DNA from: Watersipora subatra
Taxonomy: Eukaryota > Bryozoa > Gymnolaemata > Cheilostomatida > Watersiporidae
NCBI RefSeq assembly: GCF_963576615.1
Contig: NC_088709.1
Span: 15,203,264 to 15,267,263, forward strand
Direction of reading: 5' to 3'
Length of the DNA stretch: 64,000 bases
Within the stretch, counting starts at the first letter, position 1. Each line of letters starts with the position of its first letter. The notes under the pieces were generated by a model, which ran no database searches, had not been told where the DNA came from, and was given only the letters and a program-made list of their open reading frames with translations. Positions 1-16,055 of the stretch are shown piece by piece. The position numbers were made by a program, and so were the translations under genes.

Positions 1-573
1 TGATTATTATTAATGCCTCTATTTATCCATCATTTGTTAGAAGCAGGCCTCATTGTCCATTTGCTCTCAACGCTTATTGTTTAGTTAATCTGGCAGAAGG
101 ACTGTGCAGCTATGATGGCTATGAACTATCCATGACACTCACAACATCTTCACTCCAGCTATAGAAGTCACCAAACGCAAGCTCAGCTCTTTGAAATAAA
201 AGGAAACGTGTTCAATCATTTATCAGCTAAGTTCCGATCACTTATGAATACCCGACTTAGCTAATGAAGTTTTTATATTTGCTCATTTATGATGGATCAA
301 ACCTGGCTGATGACCTCATAAGTGCCCAGCTCTCTCTCTCTTTCACCTGTCATAAGACTGTCATACCCTCTACAAGAGGCAAGAGCATCTACAAGAATAA
401 TCAATACAGTAACACACTTTGTCTCTTACCTTCCCACATACGCACAATAGCTTATTAACGTGTCAATAATTTATTAACCCGCCTGCATAACATTTTACTA
501 TCAATAATTCACGGCGCAAACTGGTTTTATTTAATAATTTACGGTTGCGAACATATATTTACGTTTGAATATT
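1..573. other. No gene seen
   Basis: AT-rich DNA; the only frame (264-458) has no protein-like match or splice context. Confidence 0.6.
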
Positions 574-716
574 TACTATAGTAAGAAGCGTGTCCATCCA
601 TCCATCTGAAGTCATGGTTGGAAAACGGAAAAAAAAAGTTGCATTGCGCAGGATTTGAACCCTCAATATTCTACCCCATAACCAGACCCACTACCACCTG
701 CTCGAACCATCCACCA
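574..716 (-). mobile_element. tRNA-derived SINE, copy 1
   Basis: On the minus strand a tRNA-like head has an A-box-like TGGTAGTGGGTCTGG and a B box GGTTCAAATCC, followed by a T-run and a tail ending in GGACACGCTTCTTACTATAG. Head, spacing and tail match the copy at 17613, defining a family. It is not a usable tRNA gene, because the arms do not pair cleanly. Confidence 0.65.
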
Positions 717-2227
717 TCAAATATGCAATAATTATTGTGCATATAAATGTAGATATTCTCTGTGCTTTGTTGTCACATCTGACGATTTTTCACGGCACAC
801 TAGACTGACAGAGTAATCATTGTTCATCATTCAGTGAGTTATCTATCTAGTTTGCTATCTAGGTATTACATGCATAGTATAACCTATTTATTATTTCATA
901 CTTGTTGACAGTTAACTGTTACGCTGCCGATTAATTGAAGGAAGTGACATCACACATCATAAGACTGACATGGTTTCATTGGAAGCTTGGTGACATTAGT
1001 TAGCCAACAAAAACAGCGAGACTTAACCTGTGATTAAACTCTCGGACACCCGCGCACAGGTTTTACCATGTTTTTCACCTGCTGATCATGACTCTAATCG
1101 ATGCCCCTTCAACTTACCCCTGACTAATATGAGGAACTACCATAACAAGTGTTTTGAAGTGTTGGATATCTTGTAAGGCACAGGTCAATGGTGCTCATAA
1201 TGACAGTCGATGAATTATGAGTGATGTAAATCCATATTTCCATGATATCATATTGACTCAGCTCAGCTTGTAAACTAACTGCAAGTGATTACTAAAGCCA
1301 TGGAGACAAAAGAATAATCGCCTAATTTGCTACTGATTGTTTTTGTTTATTCGAAGTTTAGAGCGTGCAAAGACGCAGACGAAGTTGGCAAAAAAGTTAA
1401 TCATTTAGGTCGTAAACAAGGTGGCATGGTCAGCTAGACTTAGACTAAGAAAATTAAACGGATTTAGGGAGGACCCTAACCTCTCCGCGGATTTTGCATT
1501 GATTGTTAGCAACTGCTAAAAAAGGATATGAATTGTATGGTTATAGGCATTCTGCCTCACTGAACACGGTCATAGTTGACAGACAGAAGCTACCAGTACT
1601 TCAGTCATGGTTTTAGGTGATTCTGCTCTTTTCCTCATAACATTATGTAGTATTTTGGTAGAATTTTCTGGAATTGATTATGGCTGGGCGAAAACGTTTC
1701 CTTCGTTGCGACAGGGTGCAAGTTATAAATATACAAGAGGAAATTCCTACCTTCTAGACCAGCAGCAGACAAACCGATGGCACCGTGGTCAACTTCAAAG
1801 AAAGTTCCTTTGACCACGATGCAAGTCGATTAATGTGTAAGCAAGACAGCGGCGAGATTTCCTGTCGAAAAGGATTAGAATGCTATCCATGTCATGCATT
1901 TCCAAATATGAAAACCAAAGGAATAGCTTATCTTGTTTTACTCTGCAGTATATTTGGAAACACACCAGACATTACTACTGATATGCTATTGCGATAGTAA
2001 GCTGACACCATGAAAAAGTTTCGTTATGACCACAAACCTTGGACATCCTTTGTTGAGAAATTGACACAAACAAATACATGGCAGGACATCCAGCTTGCAC
2101 CTTTTCTGCAGGTGATGAAATAGTTTGACAAACTTATAGATGATGACTGCTCATGTCTATATCTATGTGTGCAGAAGTGAATATTTTATTCATAATTATG
2201 CATGCAAGTGTTTGTATATGATTTGTA
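717..2227. other. No convincing gene; a few protein-like stretches
   Basis: Short frames such as 1785-1997 (ESSFDHDASRLMCKQDSGEI) and 2010-2123 (MKKFRYDHKPWTSFVEKLTQ) have ordinary composition but do not join and match nothing I know. They could be remains of an old gene or element. Confidence 0.4.
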
Positions 2228-2242
2228 TATGTGTACATATAT

Positions 2243-2273
<31 letters not shown>

Positions 2274-2367
2274 ATATTATATATATTATATATATTATAT
2301 ATATATATTTATATATATATTATATATTATATATATATATTTATATATATATATATATATATATATG
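2228..2367. repeat. TA-rich microsatellite
   Basis: About 140 bp of almost pure TA with TTTA interruptions, followed by a looser ATGTCTATG-like stretch to about 2480. The Ile/Tyr-rich frames across it are artefacts. Confidence 0.95.
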
Positions 2368-2479
2368 TTTATATGTCCATGCTTAAAAGCATGCTCATGT
2401 TCATGTCTATTCTGTCTATTTGTATGTCTATGGATACATTGATGTCTATGTCAATGTTTTTATTTATGTTTATATCTTG

Positions 2480-4738
2480 TTTGGTAAGTTTAGCTCATCA
2501 GCTCAGCATGACAAGCTCAATGGTTTTCTTATGATAAATGTTACATCGGGAGATGATGCAACTGGTTCATGTAACCACCAAAAGCCTTGCATGATATTTG
2601 CACAGATATAAAAAGGGCATTGAGAAAAATTGCATCAGACAGCTGGCCAACCTGTCAAATATTAAATTCATGTTCCTTTTTAACATACTCGTTTAAATCA
2701 ATAATGCTTTAACAAACAAAAGGCACTGACGCCTGACTTAGCTTTTTCTTAGCCCTTTTTCCAACAGCCTAGAGGGCTGCGACCTGAAGTTCTTGTCTTT
2801 TTTCTTTTCGATGGTCAAAAGAGCGATTCAGAATCGCCAAGCTAGTGCTGCCACATAGTTTTGAGAGTAGACATTATCGGACGATGATAAATATGGTAAA
2901 TGGCCAGAATCCAAAGATGGGGCAACACGAATACTGTTACGAATTGATGTCCACCGTCAATGTCATTTCTCACATGAACATTAAGTTCCTTGTCCTTCAT
3001 GTCATGAGAAGCAGTCATTCGAATGTCGAGTTGGTTAGGAACAGCTAAATATACTCTTTTTCTTAAACCATGACAACTTTACATATTTAACTAAATGTAA
3101 TCCCTTTTATATAGCCCTACATCAAATATTCCGATAGACGATGTTCGTGGCTTAGGGGATAATCCTCTAGTTAAATACGATATGCAGACAAGTTAAGCCC
3201 AGGCATCTAGGCATCTGACAGGAAGTGAGCTCCATCGCTCTATCGTTGTGCACACGGTTTTATGGTTAACGGAGATATGATGGCTGAAGGCGGTAGGTCA
3301 TTGTAGCAAAATATCAGCCATTTTATTTTTTTTAATACTACCAGAAGGCAGAATAAAAGCATAATGCTGTTTACCATATTAATGTTCTTCAAAAAACCGC
3401 AAACTAAAAAGGTTCGCTACGCCACACAGGCAGATGTTTTATTTTGATAGGAGCACCTACACTGGAGCTTCGGTGGTTGTCACTTGCTTTTGATGTCATT
3501 GCAGTTTATATAAGGTATTGGTGTTTGTTTGAAGCCCTTGTGCATTGCTCATATGTCATAGGCTAAGTCTGTTCAGATTGAACATACTTTTTCTATTAGT
3601 AAACTTGCCAGAAGAAAAGCTTGCTAAAATATAAATCGATGGTTAAAAATAACCCTGACTTTGGACTTTTGTAGAAAATGCACTATAAGATTAGGCATTA
3701 TTGAAAATAGTATGTATGTATTTATATATGTTTATACGTATGTACCTATGTACGTATGTACGTATGTACCTATTGTATGTACATAATATCGGGAAGGTTT
3801 GTAGCTGTCAAAGCTTCCCGACGTTTCACCGAGCATTGATGACAGCCTGTACAATGTGCGCCATTTTGGCGATATTAATTTGCGGTCAGGGACAGCGTGA
3901 TTTACTTATTTCTGTTTATGATAGTTGCTGCGGGACTAGAATTTGATTCGAGCACAAAAAAGAGGTTTCTGCGCGAAAAATTAAAAAGAAAAATGAGAAC
4001 CCTATGTCACAGAGGATTTGCTGATGAAAATACGGATGGGTATGTGATAGTGTGAACATTGTTATCGTCGACGATCACCAAAGTATTGTGGCATCAACGC
4101 CGAGATATGGTGATATAATGTAAACCAGCCTTTAATAAGAGACCGTTCAAGTATTAAATATTCTCTTCTGCTATCAGAGAAGTTGGAATATTTGTGAACC
4201 AGCTTTTATGAATAGTTTTCTGCCAAATGGCACTATAGTATGATAAAACGTATTCTAAGAACATCATTTGTTCTGTAAAACTGTTCTCTCTGCTCTCAAC
4301 GAGTATATATACATAGAATATACAAATCCTCCAGTGTTATTGATTAGCAGCTCAAGAAACTCTAAGTTTACCAATGACATATCAGCAAAATAAAATTCCT
4401 CATGTAGAGTCATAACATTTCAGTTCCTTGTTTTATGCGAAGTTAGGTTGATTCAATGGCCAGCGACTTAAACAACAATGCCACTGTTTGACCTTGAATC
4501 GTATGCAGAAGAATGTCGAAGAATGCTAATCAATATGGAATAGAATTTTTTAGTGGAAGCATCTCTGAATATTCCGTAAGTAAATAGACCCATCCGCACA
4601 GTTGACCAATACAGAATAATCCTTTAAATTATACTATTACTGGACAGGAATAATTACACATGTAGAGGGAATGCAGCAAAGGAGCCGCAACATTTTTGCA
4701 AGGTTTTGAAGTTCCACCGCTCGAATGAACAAATAAAA
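2480..4738. other. No gene seen
   Basis: Apart from the microsatellite at 3709, I see only short frames (such as 2845-3048) with no recognisable content. Confidence 0.5.
3709..3785. repeat. ATGT/ACGT microsatellite
   Basis: Repeated GTATGTA, GTACCTAT and GTACGTAT tetranucleotide variants. A similar short array occurs near 51265. Confidence 0.85.
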
Positions 4739-4862
4739 TATACCGTAAAACCTCTAATTGTACACCACCTCTATTTGAACGCCACCTCTATTTAATCGCC
4801 ACTATGAGAGAAGAGTTGAAAAATAGAGCGCCATAGCATTCAATTAGAGGTTTGACAGTATT
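4739..4862. mobile_element. Short hairpin MITE
   Basis: The ends TACCGTAAAACCTCTAATTG and CAATTAGAGGTTTGACAGTA are inverted, and the interior (CCACCTCTATTT, AATAGAGCGCCA) is also nearly self-complementary. The arms match the ends of the element at 33858-35306, so this is a deletion derivative of that family. TA at both outer ends suggests a Tc1/mariner-pogo type target. Confidence 0.8.
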
Positions 4863-7800
4863 TGGTAAATTTGCGTTAAGAGTACATTTAGATCTCTACA
4901 GTGAGTTGGTCAACATATTTGATGATTGTTGTAACCTTTTTAACATCTGGTGAGCTTCGCTGAAAGCTGCCGCTTGTGGACTTGCAGGATGCATTCGCAA
5001 GAACATTCCTTAGCAATTTCTCCATAGCGTTCACAGTTGTTACAGCTTATTGTTTATTGGTGAGTGACGTAGTTAAGCCGAGCACCTTGCTGCCATTCCT
5101 ATAGATCAATATTTTGACAGCAAGGAATGTTCAGTCAAATAAAGGCCAGAGTGTAAAGAGAATAACGCTTATTTCTTTCAAGTGGCTCGTGCTTCATTTC
5201 GTAATGCTTCAACAATACCGCAAGCTCTTCCCAGCTATCGAGGGTGGCCACTCTGTCCTTTCATGCTTATCAACGTCTCAGCTTACGAAAGGCCTCATGG
5301 TCTACTAATCTGTGGTGTGGCGGGAGGGGCAAGACTTTCTGCTAATAACAAAACATGACTTGCTATGTTTTACCTCTTATCAAAAAGCCATATTCAAATT
5401 ACAGTTATTTGAACAGATTATTGCTTCATCGGCCTCCAGGTTAGGCCGAGAAAAGCTATTGACTAAACGTGCCATTTTATCAATATCAGCTTTCATCATT
5501 GTAACGGTATCCCGTTATCACCATGGGTATAGTTCTGAAAAAGTGTCACGACTTGACTAGAATATTTATATGCTGCACTCATATCCACCCCTTCTGAATC
5601 TAGTTGAATATGACTCTAGGAAATACGAAAGGAACACCTCGAAGCCCTATAACAATGGATCATACACATAGCCGGCAGCAAACAAAACTCTCTGTACTCC
5701 ACGTGTGGTGAGATTAATTTACGTATATTGTTCGGGGATAGTTAAAAGGCTCAATCTCAGGTGCAAACAATAGGTAAGCTCATGAAACACAATAGTAGCT
5801 ATTGTGCACCTGGAGAAATGGAAGGTGACAATTTATGTGAGAGGCCGTTACCTGTTTATCTCTGGTTAACCAAGGTCAAATCGTACTTGGGGATATGGAA
5901 TCATGACCACAAAATTTTTCTTTACTCATAAAAATTACAAACATTCAAACTGAACCAATTAACACCTTCTAGACAATGCCTTCTTTTGTCCTAGAACAAA
6001 ACAATGTTATAAAATGCCTTTATAACATTTCTTGGTTTATTATTATTATTATAATTATTTTTACAGAGGCACATATATATGTATAATTTTTTATTGGCAT
6101 CGGAAATCATCAATCAAATGATGTTTTCCACTACATGCCAAAACAAAAATGAGAAAACAGAAATTATTGAGTGAGTTGAACAAAAGTGTTGTAAAAGTTG
6201 GAAATCTAATAGTATTGTGGAGTCAGAATAGTAAATTGTAGGTTGTAGTAACAGAAAGTTTGTAAACTGAAACATATGATGGTGGATGCAGTATGTTGGT
6301 GTCATGGAATAAAAAACAATGTTTGTTACCTGTGTGGAAGGATAAATACAAATATTCTGGGCATGTCTTATTATTATTAATTAGGCCTATAATCTATTCA
6401 TTATTATTAATATTTTTGCAGAAGCACTAGAAGAAAAACATATGGCAAGCAAATGTTAAAACTATCTCATCCTTACGTCACTAACTTTTGCAAGAGTTCA
6501 CGGGTATTGGCAGATGGCTGGCTGCCTTCACGCTTGCTGAGAAGAGTGGGTGAAATGCGGACATAAACATACATAGAGAGCATGTTTGTCAGTGAGTGTG
6601 CACCACGTGTATACAAGTAGAGTGCATTTGCGTACTTAATAACAACGGTCTTGTTATATGAACTCATCCTTCAAGGAACCGTACCAGCTTGTGCCGTTCT
6701 GCGAGGTCAGAAGGCTAATTTACACAGTCGAAAATATTTTCTGCGGTCCTAGTGGCAGTTGTAGAATTAACCGCTGTCGTTGACAACGCGGCCTGACGAT
6801 TGACTCATAGACTTCATTGAATAAAAATGTTTTTGCAAGAAGCGGCAGCGATTAGGGTAGGCGCCGGTCAGCAAGAAAGTTTAAAGGGTTATAATGAATA
6901 ATTAGAGGACTTCTGGGTGCTGCATGAGAAATTCACTTTGTATCTGAGCATAGGCTTGCCTGTTATTGCTCGTGTGTTATTTAGCAGAAAAAGCGTCCAT
7001 AATAATTGCATAATGGCTGCTCAAAAACAAAAGAAAGGAGTCGGCAGCGAGTAAACTAGGTGCTGTCTTTGTATGCATTCCCCCATGAAGTGTTGTGACA
7101 GCCAGCTCATGGCTAGGTCAGTCTAGCCTGCCGCATACATAGTATTTACCCATGCCCTTCCTCTCAACTGCTGTTTAGTTATTTGGTTTATGAGAAAAAT
7201 GCCTAATAAATTGGAACTTGATTGATTAGGCTACATTCTTAGCTTTATCAATAAAACTTATTGATAGTATTGATAGTGACTGCGTATTGATAGTCTCTAG
7301 CTAAGGTATTAGCTTGCAGGTGAAATTAGAGCTTCACTGTTTCCAAAACCGACCAGACGATTTGATATTGCAAATAGATTATTCGTGATATATTACGATA
7401 TATTGCGATATCATTATGGAAACAACTTTTTGAAAATTACGGATATATTTTTTGTATATTTTAATTTAAAACGAAACTTTGTTTTGTGTTCCTGATTAGA
7501 AGCATTTATTTTATGAATGCCCATGTACGTGTAAGACCGTGGTCCGTGCATTTCAGTTCCAGTATCGCTCACTCTGAAAATCATCATGTGCAAGATAAAC
7601 CGCCATTATATGATTGTAACATTTATACGATTGGCAATATCACGTTTATGACGACGATTTTCAAATCATCTACTTTGAAAGTCGCCATCAAACACAAACA
7701 ATCAAATCGCCATATGGTGAGGCTCTCGGTAAAATAGGTGCTCGTTTGTGTTTCAAAGCAGCTTTGGTTTTAAAAATTACAGCTTTTGTCATCGAGTTAA

Positions 7801-8411
7801 ATTAAAAGCTCGATGCCAAAATAAAACAGCACAAAAGTTAAACTTTTTTAAAAATAAACAAATTTGTCGAAAGAGAAAAGCGTTAAATGCAAGTGTTCCT
7901 ATTAGATCCAGAGGCTCTTTGCTATCGGTTAAAAGTCAAAGCCGGCGGCCATGGAGCCAACTATAAAACAATGGATATGTTTCTATAGAAGCAAAATAGT
8001 ATTTACGTAGTCAAGAACAATTGCCGTTGTAATTAGCTAGAAAGGATAAGATTTAACTGCGATACTGGAGGCACTTTTGCTCGCCACCAAAACACTACCA
8101 TTATTAATTAACTTGTCATTTGAGGGGGTGACATCTATTCAATAATTAATTGTTTCTCTTAACAACAGGTTAATCTCTTTCTGACCCTCTCTCCTCTAAT
8201 AATTAAATTGGCTCAAACATATCTTTATTCAGCCAACTACAGCTGCGTATCACAACACAAGCTCTTTGTGAGGCTGTGCTCGTGTTAAGCTCCGCCCCTT
8301 CTATGTTTAAGTGCTAGGCGGTAACTGCGTGAAGAAGCATTCCAACGAGAGTAGCTACTGAGAGAAGTCGTGCACTGTGTGATTAACTTCAATAAGAGCC
8401 TAGCCTTACAA
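4863..8411. other. No gene seen; includes the NUAK upstream region
   Basis: Apart from the repeat at 6158-6369 nothing is recognised. NUAK 5' untranslated sequence and promoter should lie before 8412; no TATA box or other clear element was identified. Confidence 0.5.
6158..6369 (+). repeat. ~210-bp dispersed repeat, copy 1
   Basis: Begins GAGTGAGTTGAACAAAAGTG and ends ACAAATATTCTGGGCAT. It is collinear with 17744-17952 over its full length with moderate divergence. No coding potential. Confidence 0.8.
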
Positions 8412-12082
<3,671 letters not shown>

Positions 12083-12299
12083 CATTATGTACATTCCATT
12101 ATAATATTTCCCCAAACTCTCTATAATTGCTATAAGTGGTGCTAAATAATAGCTTTATTAATATTCCTTTCTTATTACTAAATTATTTTTGCTGCATAGT
12201 ACTTTGCAGGCGTGTAAGCAATCCATTGTTGTTAGTCATTACATATGGATGTACATGTATGTAGTCTTCAATCACTGCCTTCGAAGCAGACTTCTTAAA

Positions 12300-12305
12300 A
12301 ATAAA
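12300..12305 (+). terminator. Probable polyadenylation signal of the NUAK gene
   Basis: An AATAAA hexamer about 220 bp past the stop codon at 12082, the first canonical one in the 3' flank. Position and sequence fit; use is inferred. Confidence 0.5.
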
Positions 12306-12835
12306 TCTTTAGGAAGCATTTCAACTATTTTATTCTATTCATTTCTGACATGAGCGAAAGTCAGCATGGCGGCCTTTTTTTAGACAGTATATTTTTATTA
12401 AATAACAAAACACAACATCTGGCACTTTACAGACACAAATTTAAATGTAGGAGCTGAACAGAAAGAGGCAAGCTTAAGTGGTCTTCTCTAAGTTGACAAG
12501 GACAGGAATAATGAGTAATTGGTGTAGCTACTTCTCGTGGTTGTCTCGTCTGCTAAACTTCATTATCCCAATAGAAATGCACTTTGGGGAAATTACTGTG
12601 CAGGACAGGACGTGACCACAGTCTACGACTGATGGCTATCTACTTCTTCCTGACACAAACTCGTGCTTGGATCTGATACTACCAATAATGATTGAGTAAT
12701 TCCGTGCATTTGGCTATTTTGTGGTTTATAGAAAGTTTGGTAATCTATAAATTCTAATCAGATGAGCACTCGTACGACCAACCACAATGCTAATATGGTA
12801 AGCCATACAACTTGCACTCATTGGTTCGGACAATT

Positions 12836-13483
12836 ATGGCTTACGCTCCGCTGTTGACATGCGATGTCAGTGCAGGAGCTCCCAGTGGTAAGTATGTAAA
12901 GTGGTCGAGGAAGACGTAGTTGGCGCTGTGCTCACCGATGTCAAAGCAACACTCAGTGCGTTCACAGTATGACACGACAAATTTGTCGAAAAGAGAAAAT
13001 GAGCGCAAACCATTCTGAGTCATTAGAGCTGATGAAAATAATAATAGTAAAGAATAACCATATAGATTCTTTACCATCATTTCTGATTGAACAAACAAGA
13101 ATAGTATCAAATAATATTGCTGTAGCCATACTTCTACCAAATCAGGAGTCAGCCTTGAGAAGCTGTTTCTGAAGCGCTAAACAAGCAAGGTGAACCTAAG
13201 GTCAGCTGTTTCGCAGTTGTTTTTTTAACTAAATTACATAATTCCGTGTAAGTAGACCTTATCTTAATGCCTAAAACGTCTCAATTACAAACAACTGCAT
13301 CAATCTAGGTAACTGATAACGTTCTAATGACGAGAGAAACGACAGATGGTGCCCTGCGCAACACCAGCGATACGACACGGCTGCAGAGACGAATGTTGTC
13401 GCAGGCTAAGATCCTAATGGACAGTGCCGGTATGTCGAAGGTGATTCGCTGTGTATATTCTGAAATTGTGGAGAGGAAATAGG
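12836..13483 (+). other. Two weak exon candidates downstream of NUAK, product unknown
   Basis: An ATG at 12836 opens a short frame (MAYAPLLTCDVSAGAPS) ending at a good donor, GTAAGT. A second stretch, 13309-13429, follows a TAG acceptor and reads VTDNVLMTRETTDGALRN onward with basic, polar composition to a GTATGT donor; unspliced, it runs to a stop at 13483. The two do not join in phase, and neither resembles a family I know. They may be a small gene, untranslated exons or chance. Confidence 0.2.
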
Positions 13484-13984
13484 AGCTGATCTCAGAAGTA
13501 CGCAGTTCAGCTAAATATCATCTCATATTTCATCTACTTTCATACTTCATCCGGCTATCGAAGGCTTCGGAATGCGTTAGTTGTGATTATAGCTTATAGC
13601 TATTAGGCTCTGCATAACTTCTTTCTGCTATAGTCGGAAGATGCCTTGAAACAATATTACAATATACCTCCTTAGAGGTAGACAACTCCTAATAGAAGGC
13701 AGTAGTAAGAGGTTGAAACTCAATAAGCAAGATTTGATTTAGGAAAGTCGTATAGTCTTTCAAAGAGAGGGATATAATCGGTCGGTCGATAATTGTGTCT
13801 AAATGCGCAACTCAGCCCAGCATGTGTTGGCTTACGTGAAAAATGTCAGACCTACAAATCTTCACAGTGGGTCTAATTATACGCTACGTGGCTCGTGTTA
13901 TGCAAGCCTGGATCTAGGTCTGTGCCAACTGTGTCTAACATTTTGGTTGATTTTTTATGGAGAAGGTAATTGTCTCTATTCTGC

Positions 13985-14341
13985 AGCAGCTTGTGGTAAA
14001 CTAAATAATATTTAAAATAGCCTGTGATAGGTTGAACAATATTGAAATAGTTTGTGATAGGTTAAACAGTATAAAAACAGTTTGCGATGGGTGAATTATT
14101 ATTACAACAGTTTATGTTAGGTATGTATGATATTCAAACCTTTGGTGATAGGCTGAATAGTATTAAAATGAGTTGTGATAGGCTGAATAGTATTAAAACG
14201 AGTTGTAATAGGCTGAATAGTATTAAGACGAGTTGTGATAGGCTGAATAGTATTAAAAGAGTTGTGATAGGCTGAATAGTATTAAAACGAGTTGTGATAG
14301 GCTGAATAGTATTAAAACGAGTTGTGATAGGCTGAATAGTA
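13985..14341. repeat. 30-bp minisatellite, left part
   Basis: Tandem units of about 30 bp built on GTGATAGGCTGAATAGTATT followed by AAAACGAGTT. Units are ragged before about 14130 and nearly identical from 14150 to 14341. The array resumes at 15434 after the inserted piggyBac-type element. Confidence 0.9.
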
Positions 14342-14345
14342 TTAA

Positions 14346-15429
14346 CCCTTTCGCGGGCAGAGCGACATTTTTGTCGCTTCGCGATACGGCTGCTAATGGG
14401 CAGAGCGACATTTTTGTCGTTTCGGTAACGTACTTTATTATTGCAGTTTCTGGTTAGCTAAATGCCGTTTTTGTTTACTTTTTTTACCAATAGTAAGCTA
14501 CGATATAGTAGCTTCGGTTAGCCTCAAAAATTGACTTTAAATTTGAAAAAAAACGATCGTTTTTAGCAGTGATGAATAAATAAACTTTCGAAAAAAATTA
14601 GAAAATTGTTCTAAATAATTTATCAATTTTTATTCTTCTTGGTTCAGTTTTAGCTTTTATTTTCCGAATTTTTCGAGAGTTTGAATTTAGTTTACCATCA
14701 TGGTGACTTCTAAAAGAACTTGCCGAGATTATTCTAATAAAGCAAGTACTAGTACTGAAATTACTAAGAGATTCAGAGCTGACAGTGACTTTTTAGATTT
14801 AGTAGCAAGAGATGACAGTGAATCAGGTTCGGATTGTGATTGGAATGACTTTACATCTGGAAGTGACAGTGATGAAGAGGCTGGTAGCAGTAATGATGAG
14901 GATGTGAGTAGGAGTGATGCCAGCGCCTGGAAGATTATAACCAACATGAACAGAGATAGATCTCCTACAATTCAGCAGTTTGTAGCAGTGACAGGCCCAG
15001 TATTTATTCCAGTAGATGCTCAGCCAGTAGAGTATTTTGAAAAGTTTTTTGAGCCTGTCAATCCAGGAGGTACGTCTTTGTGGGAGCTCTTTGTTACAGA
15101 GACTAACAAGTACCACAAGTACTACTTGACAAAGGAGAAATGTCAAGGAGAATGCTTTTGTAAAGGAGAATGCTTTCGAAAATATCATTCGTAAATAGAC
15201 AATTATTATAAAAAGCATATATTTTATGTTATACATTTTTATTCGTTTATAATATATACATATGCCTATATGGACATATACATGTATACATATGCACCTT
15301 TAAACATAGATATATGCACATAACAACACACAGAAAAGTGTATGAACCTTTTAAAAAAAATTGATTTTTTGGAAAATTAATTCGCCCATGGGGGTCTGAT
15401 TTAGTTTTGAAAATTCGTCCGCGAAAGGG
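14346..15429 (+). mobile_element. piggyBac-type DNA transposon, internally deleted, with TTAA target duplications
   Basis: The ends are inverted, CCCTTTCGCGG at 14346 and CCGCGAAAGGG at 15429, and are flanked by TTAA at 14342-14345 and 15430-15433, the exact target duplication of the piggyBac superfamily. The left end holds two direct copies of GCAGAGCGACATTTTTGTCG at about 14358 and 14400. The single gene inside (14700-15194) encodes only the N-terminal part of a transposase, so the element is non-autonomous. The insertion splits the 30-bp minisatellite at the TTAA of one repeat unit. Confidence 0.93.
14700..15194 (+). pseudogene. piggyBac transposase, N-terminal fragment (164 aa)
   Basis: The frame starts with a basic stretch (MVTSKRTCRDYSNK), passes an acidic Ser/Asp/Glu region (about 35-75), and reaches FIPVDAQPVEYFEKFFEP and LWELFVTETNKYHKYY, which match the start of the piggyBac transposase domain where FF..L...IV.ETN.Y is conserved. 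The catalytic DDD domain and C-terminal Cys-rich region of a full-length enzyme (about 550-600 residues) are absent; the frame ends in a Lys/Cys-rich tail. It cannot be a working transposase. The acidic region is intact, so a short protein could still be made. Confidence 0.85.
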
Positions 15430-15433
15430 TTAA

Positions 15434-15465
15434 AACAAGTTGTGATAAGCTGAATAATATTACTA
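15434..15465. repeat. 30-bp minisatellite, right remnant
   Basis: AAAACAAGTTGTGATAAGCT and the following bases continue the unit interrupted at 14341, confirming that the piggyBac-type element landed inside the array. Confidence 0.85.
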
Positions 15466-15659
15466 GAAATTCCACTGTCATACAGCCCATGACTAAAGAG
15501 ATGGCCAGAGATATTGGCAAAAAAATAAAGGGTACTAATGGTTGAGAAATGCAATATTAGCAATCAAATGGCTCTGCAGTGCAATAGGATAACTGCAATG
15601 GTAGCTGTAATGTACTGGGTGTGGGTGTTATTATATACAACAATAAGCAATAATGAATG

Positions 15660-16055
15660 GAAAATATGTTTATATTTTCCCCCTGCAACAGGAGAAATGC
15701 AATATTGGCCAATATTAGAAGTAAAATGCACTGATATTCTTAGAATAATCAATTTTATTAATATAGTAATAATAGAAAACCAATACACAATTTTGTTTAC
15801 ATTTCAAAACGTCATAGGTAGCAATATCGAGAAGTTGTGGTATTTATATAGGTTTTTAGAAAATTTATTTAAAAAGTGTTTGGTCATGACAAACAACAAC
15901 AATGAAAGGAAAATATTACACGTTTATATCTCTCCCTTGCAATAGGAGAAATGCAATGTTGGCCAATATTATAAGTAAAATGCACTGATATTATTAAAAT
16001 AACCAATATTGTTAATATAGTAATACAGCAATAATAGAAAACCTATGAACGTTAA
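15660..16055. repeat. Two diverged direct copies of a ~130-bp AT-rich segment
   Basis: Copies at about 15665-15790 and 15915-16050 share AGGAGAAATGCAATRTTGGC, then CAATATTA.AAGTAAAATGCACTGATATT and AATAATAGAAAACC. A short echo (GAAATGCAAAATTAGAAGTAAAATG) lies near 16184. No gene is evident. Confidence 0.75.

Noticed and set aside
2140-2534. Ile/Tyr-rich frames of 100-110 codons
   Set aside because: Translation of a TA microsatellite.
13340-13420. Alternative frame with a Cys-rich ending (CxxxxxxxC...CC) in the 13.3-kb exon candidate
   Set aside because: It needs an unsupported splice site, has no signal peptide, and the alternative frame is equally open; Cys spacing in so short a stretch is not evidence.
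14823-15236. Minus-strand 137-codon frame
   Set aside because: Antisense shadow of the piggyBac transposase fragment.
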